Shown: in pieces, positions 33,181 through 44,809 of the stretch | Layout: the number at the start of each line of letters is the position of its first letter | Position numbering within the stretch: the first letter of the stretch is position 1 | DNA from: Atherix ibis | Lineage: Eukaryota; Arthropoda; Insecta; Diptera; Athericidae | Direction: 5' to 3' | DNA length: 64,000 nucleotides | NCBI GenBank assembly: GCA_958298945.1 | Contig: OY282607.1 | Coordinates: forward strand, 88,729,270 to 88,793,269 | Translations under genes and position numbers: made by a program | Notes under the pieces: model-generated | Database searches by the model: none | Told to the model about the DNA's origin: nothing | The model's input: only the letters and a program-made list of their open reading frames with translations

Positions 33181-35700
33181 GAGCTCGACACTAGAGGCAG
33201 TTCTATTCAAGAAGAAATTCTAATTTAAGTGGCATTCATGTAAAATATGGGGAATAGTGAGTTGAACGCCACTGGCATGTCATGATGGACAAGATTAATT
33301 ACCGAAGAAGAAATTATGAGTAAGTTGCGGTATGAATTCTGAGAAGTTTCTTTTCCCGGAATTTCGGAATGGTTGTTGAGTAGACTAATTCCTCGATGTT
33401 ATGCCAATGTAAGGACAGAAATCTTTAACATTCAGACTAGTCTATTCGGCGAGCAGATGCGGCAAGTTTGGAATTTCAATGGGAAGAGGACGATGAAACG
33501 ATTCCTCCGTTAGCTGATCAGTTTACTCGTTGCCCAGGGTCCCAGGATCGTTGCAAAGATATTAAATGGAATCCAACTCAATTTTACGTTTCTATTGTTT
33601 AATAGACTACCATCATCGGTAAAAATTATTATGCTGCGATGTTTGGGGAGATTAATTGCAGTCTGCTCACAGTTCGCCATGGAAAGCGGAACTTTTACTT
33701 GCTAGGATTCCACACTTGATCTCGCGTTAAGCTGGATAATAGCAAACGATATTGTGTAGTTATCGACATAAAAATATGGAATCATCCAATCCATCCAGCA
33801 GTTCCTGTACGGAAGGGAGGTTGGAAAATCGAAAGAAATGAGGATGAATGTCTTTTAGAATAGGCGGTTGAGAAGATTTACTTTAGAAGTTTTGTCAAAG
33901 TAATACTCGGGACATCAAAAGTTTTTTCTTATGATAGTATGAGACGGGTTTTCGATCAGTTTCAATAAGGATAGAGTCCACCAGTTTCAATAAGGATAGA
34001 GTGTGCTCCACTGGTCAGTGGAGTGTAGTGATTCACTACTGCTTCAACGTGCCTTTGCTTTGCTATAGCCATTCAGACTTAGAGAGTGAGATTATTTTAA
34101 TTTCTTTCTGGTTAAAAATTGAATTTTATATTCAGACGTATCTGAAAAGTTAGATTAATACATCTTAAAACTTCTTAAATAACTGCCTCCCAGATAAGGA
34201 GATTTTTTTTTTTGTTATAAAAGTTCTAGAATAGATACTTATTGTTCCTTTTAAATAAAGGTTTAGTCCTGTGCAAAAATTTTTAGATCCAAGCCATTTT
34301 TCAATGATAATAAATTTTGTGAAAATTTATACTATATTTTCTTCTTTACCAAGCCTTATATGAGATTTCCTGTATAAATTTATAAGTCAAAAGAAAAGAA
34401 ACTCTTTCCCATCGGATTTAATTAAGTAAAGTTGAGACACACCTCCATGATCTTCAAATTATAGAAAAAATATATTTCCTTTAAGTAAAAAATCAATTTT
34501 CTTATATAAAAACGTTCAAAGAAAATATTTAACTTATTTCCATTGCTTAGCTAAATTGATAACAACTAAAGCTCCCCCGGAGCTCCCTTCCAAAAAAAAA
34601 AAAATTCATACTCAAATTTTTGTTAATGTTAACATTTTAGAATCTTAAATATGTGGCCGTTCTTATACATTAAAATAGACATTTTATGGCGGGTGTAAAT
34701 TTATAGACGTTAATTTAGATAAAATAATCTGTTGGAGAATTTTTCCAGTTTAGTGAATTTTTCCGTCATCTTGTATCTATTTACAGATCAGAACAGAGCA
34801 TATAAAATCTTTTGACAATGATTAACATGAACATTGTTTATTAATTCTGAAAATAGAATTTATACTAAAGTTAAGCGAACATTTTAATAACCCCATCAAT
34901 GGGGGCTTAACGCCTTCACATATTTGGGGAACAGTCTACTTTTATGTATTGAAAATGAATGTGTATTTATGTTTTCCATAAGAATAAATAATTATTTATT
35001 AACATTAATTTTTCTAAAATAGAATATTTAATAGAAAAAGCAAAAAAAAAAAAAAATAAACTTTGGTAGGTTATTTTTGGGCTAAAAGTTTGTTAATTAA
35101 CTTTTTATATCAAAGGCAATCAGTTTTTCCATAAAAATTACAATTTTTTTTTATTAAATAATGCACACGATTAAATTAGTAATAAAAATTGACCTCTGAA
35201 ACGGAAGTAACTAAGCCAGTTTTTATGGGTTTTTTTCTGTGAAAAAAAAACTTACTGGCAAAATGATTTATTTTGTAAACATTTTATAGATTTTCTCTGA
35301 GATGAAAACTATAAATATATATTAAAAAAATTGTTTGTTAATATGAATTTTTCTAGTTTGTATTCTTTATAACAAAAAAAAAAGTTCACCTTCAGGTGGC
35401 TATTGGTACTTGTAGTTTACACAAGTTAATATTAGAAGTTTAGATAATCGGACGGAGATCAGTGCAATGTCAAATTTCTTGGTTCGGAGAATATCAAAAG
35501 ATGAAAATGGGTAATTTGGGCATAATTCAATTAGTTTCTGCAGTTAATTTCATTCTAATAATGAAATGATACAAATCAGTTAAAGGCTGTTCAGAGAGTA
35601 GGCCTAAACTGGATGATAGTAGCTTAACCTAGACGAGGTTTAGCGATGACATAATGACGATGAGGACGATGTTGATATGAAGGAAAATGAATAGATTTTG
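33181..35700. other. GC-raised unknown segment, then AT-rich intergenic
   Basis: 33240-33950 has raised GC and a readable stretch SADAASLEFQWEEDDETIPP (about 33440) followed by LADQFTRCPGSQDRCKDIKW, then stops. I recognise no family. A 25-bp tandem duplication (CAGTTTCAATAAGGATAGAG) starts at 33957 and 33982. From 34100 on the sequence is AT-rich without features. Confidence 0.4.
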
Positions 35701-35713
35701 ATTCAAGGCTAAT

Positions 35714-35841
35714 GTCATTGTCATCATCATCATCATCATCATCATTATCATCTTCGTCATCCCCATCATCCTCGACTTTGTCATCATTGTCATTGTTCTA
35801 ATCTTCATAATTTCCGTTCTCATCATCATCATCATCACCAT
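35714..35841. repeat. Imperfect CAT/ATG microsatellite
   Basis: (CAT)n blocks at about 35720-35755 and 35819-35838, with interrupted CAT/CTTCGTCAT sequence between. The Met-rich minus frame over it is an artefact of the repeat. Confidence 0.9.
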
Positions 35842-36487
35842 TATTATCCCGAACTGACTCTTCCATAATAATACGAAAGCTTATGGTGCGGTTACTTTGT
35901 CATTCCAGCTGCTTTTCTCTTATTTTCGGTATTTATCTTTCCATCGGCATGATTGTGTTTAGTTCACAATACAAAGTATTGCAAAATTGCCTTAAGCTGA
36001 GTCGCCAATATATGCGAACCCTTCTTCGACATTTAGCACATTTTGGTGTTTTTGAAATATGGTTCAGGCAAAAGAGTTCCCCATGCAATTTGATTGGATT
36101 CAATAAGATAATAAAAGATTCCATCATCAATTTGGCAATTAGGATGATTGCAGATAAATCAATTCTATTGATAGTAATAGTGCATATCTATGCCAAAAAT
36201 TGCTACTCATTGTTACTTATATAAAACTACTCAAATAGTATCTGCTAGAACCGAAGACAGATACTGCCAATGAAGCGAACAATTTTTACTAAACCAAAAT
36301 TATGGACTTAGCAATTGATCCGGAAACAGTTTCAGATTTTTCCATTTTCAATGCTGGTTTTTAGTAAAAATTTATACACAAATTGGTCAAATTTTTTTAA
36401 AATATTCTCTTTAAAAATGTTCATAAGATTAGAAAATTTTTAATAAAATTAAAATTCCAATAATAAAAAAACTTAAACCTGAAAAAT
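35842..36487. other. Intergenic
   Basis: A plus frame of 113 codons (35883-36224) has no recognisable features. Otherwise AT-rich. Confidence 0.4.
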
Positions 36488-36489
36488 TA

Positions 36490-37709
36490 CCCGGTGTATA
36501 AGCTTAATATCGCTGTTTGGTCATAGATGGCGTGAGTAAGCGTATTAGGCTACTATGGGAACGCCATACTTTTTTTTATGAGTTTGACATCTGTCAACAT
36601 TAATCGGTACACATTGTCAGCAATTTCGTAGAACAATATACATTTTTCCTTTGGTAATCATATCTAGTTTTGTGCCAGAAAAAGAGCATATGCGGGAAGC
36701 TCTGCTTTTCTGCTTCAATTTGAAGAAATCGGGTGCCGAATTGCATCGACTACTTATGGTGACAGTGCTTTATTGGTAACAACGTGCCAAGATTGGTTTT
36801 GTCGGTTTAAAGAAGGAAATTTTGACTTGTGGGACAAGAAGCGTGAAAATCGGCCTAGGAAGGTTGAGGACCATCAATTGCAGGCTCTTTTGGATAAAGA
36901 CGATACCCAATCGCAAAAAATGCTCGCGGAGCAATTAGATGTTACTCAACCAGCCATTTCCATGCATCTGCGTACCATGGGGAAGATTGAAAAGATCGGA
37001 AAATTGGTGCCGCATGAATTGAACGCTAGGCAGATGGAGCGACGCCAAAACACATGCGAAATCTTTCTCGCCAGACAAAAAAGAAAGTCGTTTCTGCATC
37101 GGATTGTGACTGGATATGAAAAGTTGATCCCGGCCAACCATCAACATCTTTCCCAAAACCAAATCGCTTCCGACGGAAGACCATGCTGTGCGTTTGGTGG
37201 GATCAGCAGGATATCGTCTACTATGAGATGTTGAAACCTGGTGAAACTGTCAATGCCTACCGCTACCACCAACACCTAATCAAATTTCACCGTGCTCTGC
37301 GTGAAAAAATGATGGATTATCAACAAAGGCATGACAACGCACCATCGCACACGTCAAAAATGGTCAGAAACTACTTGAAGACACTCAACTTGTAGGTGCT
37401 ACCCTACCCAAGTTATTCACCAGACCTGTCCCCTTCCGACTACCACCTGTTTTCGTCGATGGGCCGCGCGCTCTCTGAGCAGCACTTATATTCTTACAAA
37501 GACGTCCGAAAATTGCTTGATGAGTGGTTTGCCTCGAAAGAGAAGGAATTTTTTTGGCGTGGTATCCACAGATTCCCCGAGAGATGGAAAAAATTTATAG
37601 CTAGCGAGGGCAAGTATGTTACTTGGAATAAATTTGTTTTTGCTTTAAAAACATTTAAAAAAAATGTTTTTTTGACTAAAAACTAGGGAATTTAAGCTTA
37701 TATATCTGG
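36490..37709 (+). mobile_element. Mos1-like (mauritiana-type) mariner, 1220 bp
   Basis: TA at 36488-36489 and 37710-37711 brackets the element. The terminal repeats CCCGGTGTATAAGCTT and, inverted, CCAGATATATAAGCTT match at 13 of 16 positions. It shares the 5' untranslated sequence (GTCATAGATGGCGTGAGTAA) with the copy at 14095-15313. Confidence 0.92.
36672..37686 (+). pseudogene. Mos1-like mariner transposase, frameshifted and internally deleted
   Basis: Begins near 36672 (VPEKEHMREALLFCFNLKK), shifts frame near 36770, continues CQDWFCRFKEGNFDLWDKK, AEQLDVTQPAISMHL (helix-turn-helix), QMERRQNTCEIFLARQKRKS and IVTGYEKL, where the first catalytic Asp is now Tyr and the following NPKRKKSWVDP block is deleted. 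After another shift MLCVWWDQQDIVYYEML is readable. The FLHDNAPLHT block has lost the residues before HDNAPSHTSKM. A stop follows TLNL at 37395, then YSPDLSPSDYHLF with the third Asp and WLDEWFASKEKEFFWRGIH-like C-terminus. It is dead. Confidence 0.9.
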
Positions 37710-37711
37710 TA

Positions 37712-38143
37712 AATGTAATTCAAAAACCAGCTGTGCGTCCACAACAAGTTACTTTTCGGTGCGGGTTTGTTGTGGCAGTCCTAGTCATATGATCGAGTAG
37801 TTCAATTTCAGACTGCTCGGCTGGATGACTAGAGGCGTCCTATATTTGGCCGGATTGGTTAATGAGGCTCTTAGATGAACCTCCGAAGAGGGTTCTAAAT
37901 TAAGTAGATAATTTGCAAAAAAAAAGAAAAAGAAATTAATTATTTTTAAATATTAAAAAAAAATATCTCCGTCGGTCCAAAAATAAAGAAAAAAAATTAA
38001 GGAAAAATGCAGGGTAAATTATTGCAAAACACGTTAGCGTCAAATGTATAAAAAAAATAAAAAAATGCGCTGATGGAGTAATAGAACCGTACTTTTTTGA
38101 AAATGCTGCCGTTAAAGCTTTTAGAGAGAAGAGGCCTTGGACT
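37712..38143. other. Intergenic
   Basis: No gene seen. 37720-37880 has slightly raised GC (CCAGCTGTGCGTCCACAACA and following), resembling in wording the PMHPQRVTV region of DD41D elements, but it is too short to call. Confidence 0.3.
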
Positions 38144-38145
38144 AT

Positions 38146-38953
38146 ACGAGGTCTGTTCAAAAAGAATCGTGAATTTTGAATTTCCACGGGTTACGTATAT
38201 TTTTTTGGCGTTATATTGGTATTTTTGCCTCTCATTTTTGCTCAATTTCGACCGAAAACAGCATCACATTAACATTGCTGACGAGCTGTTGGACTCTGTC
38301 CGCGACGACCCAAATTTGCTTCAGAGGGTCATAACTGATGACGAATCATGGGTTTATGGTTATGACGTGTAAACCAAAGCCCAATCAACCCAATGGAAGT
38401 TGCCGCACGAGCCAAGACCGAAAAAAGCGCCAAGTTCCGTCGAATGTGATGGTTTTGCTTACAGTTTTCTTCGATTGCAGGAGCGTTGTGCATCATGAGT
38501 TCTTGCCACAGGGTAGAACGGTCAATAAGGAATATTACCTGCAAGTTATGCGCAAGTTGCGCTAAGCAATCCGCGAGAAACGCCCGGATTTGTGGAAGAA
38601 CAAAAATTGGCTTTTGCCATTTTGGGCCAAAAACAACACACTAATAATGCCGCAGCCACCGTATTCTCCAGATGTGGCCCCCTGTGACTTTTTCTTGTTC
38701 CCGAAACTGAAGAGTCCCATGAAAGGACAACGCTACGCTACGATTGAGGAGATAAAGACGGCATCGAAGGAGGAGCTGAACAAGATCACAAAAAATGATT
38801 TTTTGAAGTGCTGTGAGGATTGGAAAAAACGTTGGCACAAGTGTATAATATGTGGTGGGGATTACTTTGAAGCGGACAAAATATATATTCATAAATAAAT
38901 AAATAATTTTTGAAAAACACACAAAAATCGCGATACTTTTAGAACAGACCTTG
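38146..38953 (+). mobile_element. Deleted mariner (CGAGGTCTGTTC family), 808 bp
   Basis: The terminal repeats CGAGGTCTGTTCAAAAAG (38146) and, inverted, CAAGGTCTGTTCTAAAAG (ending 38953) are flanked by TA at 38144-38145 and 38954-38955. It is related to the copies at 57142 and 60711. Intact ends with a shortened interior make it a non-autonomous copy. Confidence 0.92.
38230..38898 (+). pseudogene. Mariner transposase lacking HTH and second catalytic Asp
   Basis: Homology to the copy at 60711-61925 starts in the middle of the protein, joined directly to 5' untranslated sequence at about 38230, so the DNA-binding domain is gone. Readable are INIADELLDSVRDDPNLLQR, ITDDESWVYGYDV (first Asp) followed by a stop, HHEFLPQGRTVNKEYYLQV, a stop, WKNKNWLLPFWAKNNTLIMP (where HDNAPAH should stand, deleted), PPYSPDVAPCDFFLFPKLK (third Asp) and a complete C-terminus to 38898. 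The deletion of the second Asp has the same left junction as in the 60711 copy. Confidence 0.9.
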
Positions 38954-38984
38954 TATGTTCTTTTACTGATGAACCAGCGAACAA

Positions 38985-39155
38985 AATTAATAAGACACAG
39001 TATCTCACGATACAAGCAGGTCAAGTGGCCGACAAGATCGGTCTTCCGATTTGACACCATTGGATTTTTTTTCTGGGGTTACGTGAAAAATGAGGTTCCT
39101 GCGAATAAACCCGAGACATTTTCAGAGCTCATGGATGCTATCCACCAATCATAAT
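38985..39155 (+). pseudogene. DD41D transposase C-terminal fragment
   Basis: The plus frame reads KWPTRS, then FFFWGYVKNEVPANKPETFS and ELMDAIH. This corresponds to the NWLPRRCDLSPLDxxLW region and downstream part of the DD41D family (compare 21470-21600). The third Asp block itself is scrambled. It begins 30 bp after the end of the mariner at 38953. Confidence 0.6.
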
Positions 39156-41469
39156 TATGTAATAAAACTGCTCTTTTCGGTACCAAAAAATCGAAGAAAT
39201 GCCATTGTTGCATCGTTTTTGTATAGTTTATGGAAACAATTCTTATGGAAACCATGTACCCTCTTCCTGGATTTTTCCAATGCTCTTTAGACAATTATGT
39301 AACGTTGATAGTCTAACATGAATATTTATTTAAGTCTTCGAGTGAAGTTTTCAGTTAGTAAATCTTGAAATTCCTCCTTTCTAGACTTGTTTGGCTGGCA
39401 TGGCCATCTTTATCTTCGAAAATGCAGTCATCAGTTTTAAAGTTTCGGTACCACTAAATTTCTATGAGATTAAGCAGGTATCTTCTTCGACTCAAATAAG
39501 ATATTATAAGTAATACGTATCCATAATATAATTCAGAACGCTCCGTAAGTTTTTAGTATACAAAAAATAACAATTTAATCTAATCACTCAAATTATTAGA
39601 AATGGCGTAGCTCTTAAATTTTCCATAGTCTATTAAAGTAAAATGCCACAAAACACCTTGTTTTATTAAAATTTAAAAATACAAGACATTTTCTGAAAAA
39701 TATTTTCAGAACGGAAGTTCTTAATCCACGTTTTTATGTTTTTTCCCAAGAAAAATGATTATTTTTATGCTCTGAAAAATGATAGAGAATTTTCTATTCC
39801 AAATAAATTAAATAAAATAGAAAAAAAATATTCTCTTTGAAAATAAAAATAACACAAATGAAAGAAAAAAATAATTATGCTATAAAAAAAAAATATTTTC
39901 AATTCTTTATGTATACAATAAATGAATAAATACATACACATAGTCCTTATTGGATAAAATAAATTCACATCTTAGAAAACGCCATTGCAGATTTATTTAA
40001 AAAAAAAAAACTAAATGAAAACTTATAAGAGTCCTTTGGGATTGATTGTGGTTCATCAAGTATTTGTCAATAGAGTTTAGTTTTGTTAAAGTGAATCGAA
40101 TTGCTAAGGACCATAAGTGTTATTTCCTTGATACTCTATCAGCATACCCGACATATCTCTAAGAAAGCAGATCTTTTGAATAACTAAGACGATGTTGAAT
40201 GTGGTCTTACTATTCAGTATAAAAAGCTCCATTTAATCGCTTTGTTTACATACATACTTGTAGAATATCTTATTAGAGAATATGTTAGATAGTAGAGTAA
40301 CAAAGACTTAGAGTGAAATTGGATTTTATTTAAAAAGAATAGTCACAAATATGTGATGTTGACGCAAATAAAGGTGCTGCCGTAGATATTATGTTTATTG
40401 TACAAAAAAGCGTAACTTAATTCCATCAAAATTAGTTTGTCTCTATGTAGACGTTGGCTAGATTCTATTCTAAAGTGGAAGAATCCTTTTTCGAAAAAGC
40501 GCTTTCCGATTCCTTTTATTTAGATAGTACCTAGACGTTGTAATTATTCCAAATATTCTAGTTGAAGCTTCTTCAATTCAAGACATTCAACAACTTTTCT
40601 ATAGTACAAAGAACTAAAGGAAGAGCTGAGCGATGATTGTGTATCTTGGGTGTCCGTTTTATTGGAAATGTATGTGATTCATTTTATTATCGTTTTCCAT
40701 TATGTATTATAAGAAATTCCTTAAGTTGTGTACCTTCTAAAATACAATTTCACAATATTTTCCAGAATGTCTCCAAGATTCAGTAAACCGACAAGTCTCC
40801 TCTACACTTCTGCATTCACAAATATTCGATTCTACTCTATTCCTTGCTTACTTAAATCCTATTCCTAACTTCCGATAACCTTTATACAAACATATTTTCA
40901 CATAATTTAAGGATGCAATAAATTTTTTGAGAGCACCTTATGTGTATACCAAACTTAACTATGTGTGTACCTTGTGTCTGCACATAATTTCGTATGCAAA
41001 AGTTCACTTAACTGTAGCAATTTCTTTCAATTTAAGGGTGGAAAAATTCCAAAAAAATCAACATAAAAAGATATTGTATTGATGATATAAAAGGAAAATG
41101 GTATATTTTGAAAATGCATTTTTAAGGAACCTTATTATAGAAAGAAATGGGAGAAAAATTCTGTTGTTGAGTGACGATTTTTTATTGAATAACTAGTGAC
41201 GCGGTTGTTTCCATTCTCAACATTAATAATTTAGGGACCATGAACAAGAATAGGAGCATACAAGCCAATGAATTTGAATAGAAGCCACAGAAATTTTGCT
41301 TATATTATAATTTAGTTTGCAAGTTTATAAAATGTATTCGGATTAGAATTGTACTAACATTATCAATAAAAGGAATTCCAAAAGTTGCAGTAGTTTTTGA
41401 ATGTGTTTAAAAGAAGTTCTTGAATAATTTATTCTAAACGGATTTAAATATAAGTTGTAGTTAAAAGTA
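39156..41469. other. AT-rich intergenic, no feature seen
   Basis: No coding frame of convincing composition or repeat structure. Confidence 0.6.
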
Positions 41470-41635
41470 ATCCATTATTTTGCCAATAGATGGCTTTAGG
41501 AGTCTGTATATCCCGTTTTAAAAGTGCGATCGGGTTGCACTAGATGGCGTTAGAAAGATAAGATTTCTTACTAAAAAAACTTCTGATACAGTTTTGTGAT
41601 TACTTGACTCAGTATTTTTTTAGCACGCGTCAAAG

Positions 41636-42651
41636 ATGGACACCAACAAAGAGAAAATACGCCATATTTTACAGTTTTTCTTCGATAAAGGCAAAAACGC
41701 AAGCGAGGCAGCTGAAAATGTGAATAGTGTTTATGGTTCTGATACTGTAACAGCCAATCACGCGCAATTTTGGTTTCGTCGATTCCGTTCCGGTAATTTT
41801 GATGTCAGAGATGCAGCACGCTCTGGAAGGCCAATTGTCGAAAATGTCGATAAAATAATGAAAATCGTCGAGTCCGACCGTCACGTAAGCACTGTTTCGA
41901 TTGCCCAGGAGCTAAACCTTGCACAAAAAACCGTTTGGAACCACTTAAATAAGGCTGGATACAAAAAGAAGCTCGGTGTATGGGTGCCACACGAGTTATC
42001 GCAAAAAAACCTCATGAACCGAATTTCCATCTGTGAATCGCTGCTGAATCGCAACAATATCGATCCATTTCTGAAGCGGATGGTTACTGGTGACAAAAAG
42101 TGGGTCACTTACGACAACGTCAGTCGTGGTCAAATCGCGGTCACCCGGCGCAAACGGTGGTCAAGTCAGGATTGACAGCCAGGAAGGTTTTGCTGTGTGT
42201 TTGGTGGGACTGGAAAGAAAACATCTACTATGAGCTGCTCCCCTACGGCCGAACTCTTAATTCGGACCTATACTGTCAACAATTGGACCGTCTGAAAGAA
42301 GCAATCGCCCAGAAGCGGCCAGCTTTGGCCAATAGGAGAGGAATTGTGTTCCATCAGGACAACGCCAGGCCGCATACATCGATAGTGACTTGCCAGAAGT
42401 TCCGCGACCTTGGTTGGGATGTTCTTATGCATCCAACTTATAGTCCGGACCTGGCACCAAGTGATTACCACCTCTTCCTGTCTATGACGAATGATTTTGC
42501 AGGTGAAAAATTCGCCTCAAGAGAAGATTGTGAAAATCGACTGTCCCAGTTTTTTGCCAATAGGGACGAGGGTTTCTATAAGAGAGGCATTATAAAATTA
42601 CCTCCAAAATGGCAACAAGTTATCGAACAAAACGGTGCATATTTGAACTAA
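41636..42651 (+). pseudogene. Mariner transposase, near-intact, one frameshift
   Basis: ATG at 41636 (MDTNKEKIRHILQFFFDKGK). First helix-turn-helix to about residue 60 (FWFRRFRSGNFDV), SGRP linker, second helix-turn-helix (SIAQELNLAQKTVWNHL), WVPHELS. First catalytic Asp is in VTGDKKWVTYDN (about 42090). A short deletion near 42120 shifts the frame, after which SWSNRGHPAQTVVKSGLTAR and VLLCVWWDWKENIYYELL continue. FHQDNARPHTS and YSPDLAPSDYHLF hold the other two Asp with 34 residues between. It stops at 42651 (NGAYLN). All catalytic residues are kept and a single indel disables it. Possible termini are CCATTATTTTGCC near 41472 and its inverted variant near 42672-42688, which I hold weakly. 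Confidence 0.92.
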
Positions 42652-42689
42652 ATCGTATCATTCGATTTAATGCAAAAATAATGGGAAAT

Positions 42690-42943
42690 ATACAACATAA
42701 TTTGGGAAACATACAACATAACTTTTTAATTTATTTACCAAAATGCATTTTGAAGTCTTAAAAAATTAATCTCATGAAAAAAACTCTATTTTTAAAGAGT
42801 ATTCATTTTTAAAAATTTACTTCTTTTTTGGTACTAAATATAGTATCCTAAAAGTCACGCAATAAGTAACTTTGCTAGACATTGCAGGTTTATAATTAAA
42901 AATTAAAGTTTTTTTATTATTTCATAAAGCACATAGTATAGGG
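42690..42943. other. Spacer
   Basis: AT-rich. GGGAAA(T/C)ATACAACATAA is repeated in tandem at about 42683-42722. Confidence 0.4.
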
Positions 42944-43923
42944 TTATGTAGAAAATAGCACATCAAGTAAATATGACTTCCACAGCCTTGTCGGCATATA
43001 CACGTACACACTCTTTTGTTGAAATTCTCCGTGAATTTCCGTTTTGCATAAATGTGGATGAATTTCATTGATACAGCGATAAATTTTCTCCACCAGGACA
43101 CCAGTTGCCGTGGGTTTGTTCTTCAAAAACCCTCAAAGAAAAATGTTCAACGGTGCTAAATCTCATGATGTGGGTAGCCTATTTTGATCCCAAAACGGGA
43201 AATTACACAACCAGAAAATGACTCATATAGTAATTGAATTGTTTCTAGGGCTGTATGGCATATAGTACCATCTTGTTGATACCACATATCGCCCATATCT
43301 ATATCTTCCAAATTAGGAACTAGAAACTGGATTATCATGACAAAATAGTGAGCACTCTTAACTGGGATTGCTTGACAAGGTTTCTCAACAACCACTCCTG
43401 GATTTTCTGAACCCCAAATCTGAAAATTTTGTTAATTAATAAAGCCATCAAGATGAAAATAAGCTTCATCGCTGAAGATTATTTTGTTCGAAAACTAAGC
43501 ATCCATTTTTTGTGATTCCATAATCCCTTCAACGAACTCCATTCGCTGTGCATGGTCAGTAGGCTTCAGTTCTTGAGTCTGTTGAACTTTGTAAGCATCC
43601 AAATCTCTCGTAAGAATACGGTATAGAAAGCTTCAAAAAATGTCCAATTCATGACCACGATGCCAAATTAATATTCCTGAACTCTCAGCAACACTCTCAC
43701 AAACTGCTTCAATGTTTTGTGTTGAAAGCCTTCTTAAAGATGATTTCTTACTTGATCCAGTTTCCCTAAAGTTTTTAATTGATTTCTTCACAGTTGATGA
43801 AATTAAATCACTATTCTAACCATATTTTGTACAAAAATTGCGAACTGTACCTCTAAAACCTTCATTATTTTTAAAATATTGCTCAACTATAAAAACACGT
43901 TGTTCGTTTGGCTTACGCGCCAT
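42944..43923 (-). pseudogene. DD41D transposase, full length but heavily mutated
   Basis: Minus strand, start MARKPNEQRVFIVEQYFKNN at 43923. Readable in order: TVRNFCTKYG, VKKSIKNFRETGSSKKSS, AYKVQQTQELKPTDHAQRM, KIIFSDEAYFHLDGF (first Asp), IWGSENPG, YQQDGTICHTALETIQLL (second Asp), then a frameshift and PTS-stop-DLAPLNIFL, where the third Asp is Asn and both Cys and Trp codons have become TGA. As in the copy at 20620, 41 residues separate the second Asp from the third catalytic position. The C-terminus (INEIHPHLC, LLDVLFST) ends at 42944. Many stops show it is old. No terminal repeats found. Confidence 0.82.
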
Positions 43924-44809
43924 TTTTAATAACCTGGAACTGTCAGCTGTCAGACTGTCATGTTTTTTCGTTGGCAACACTTTACCGCATAAATAACGCA
44001 AAACACAACTATTCAAGTAGAAATTTTATTTTCTTTTATCAAAATGGAGTTTGGGGCTTAAAAAATCAGTTCTGTGATAACACCCCTTTGAAAAGATCTA
44101 CAAACATATTTTTTAATTAATTTTAATTAAATACTCGTATAAAATATTGTTTTAGAATTTTTCATTTTCCAAGAAAAGATCTTTATTTCTAGAAAAGAAA
44201 TTCATTGAAGAATTTAGATAAATAAGCATTTAAATGATATTGAAAAATATTGAATTAATAATGTTGTGTCAGTGAATTTTACGAAATATGAAAAATTATT
44301 TTGATGATTGATGCCCAATAGAATTATGCCTATTATTCATATCGATAGAAGATAATAAATTATGAAAAATATCAACGAAATCAAGTGGAAATATATTGAA
44401 GAAAATCACTGCAATCGTATGTTTGTCAACACTACCGATTAAGAAGTCAATTTATTTATATTATGATGCGGGGTGATGTGTAATTTCTTTGGATAATTTT
44501 TGAAAATTAAGTTATATATTTTATGATAATAAATTAAAATGATGTTATTCATAATAAAAAATAGGTATTTAGAAAGCTGCTTAAGGGATGATATTTCAAA
44601 AAGCTTGTTTGAAATTACCTTTACTTAGACCAACAGTTGCCTTTTTTGTCAATTATTAAAGGTTTGTATAATTTAAAATTGTCTTTATTTAAATCAAAAT
44701 TTGACTTTTTAGATATTAAAAAATTTTTATTAACTAACAGTGCACAAAAATTTATAGTAACTTTCCAAAATGATGTATTACTTAAATATCGTTCTAAGTT
44801 TAACTCACG
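43924..44809. other. AT-rich intergenic
   Basis: No supported feature. Part of the right flank may be 5' sequence of the DD41D copy on the minus strand. Confidence 0.5.

Noticed and set aside
35629..35841. Methionine-rich minus frame of 70 codons
   Set aside because: Direct translation of a CAT/ATG microsatellite.
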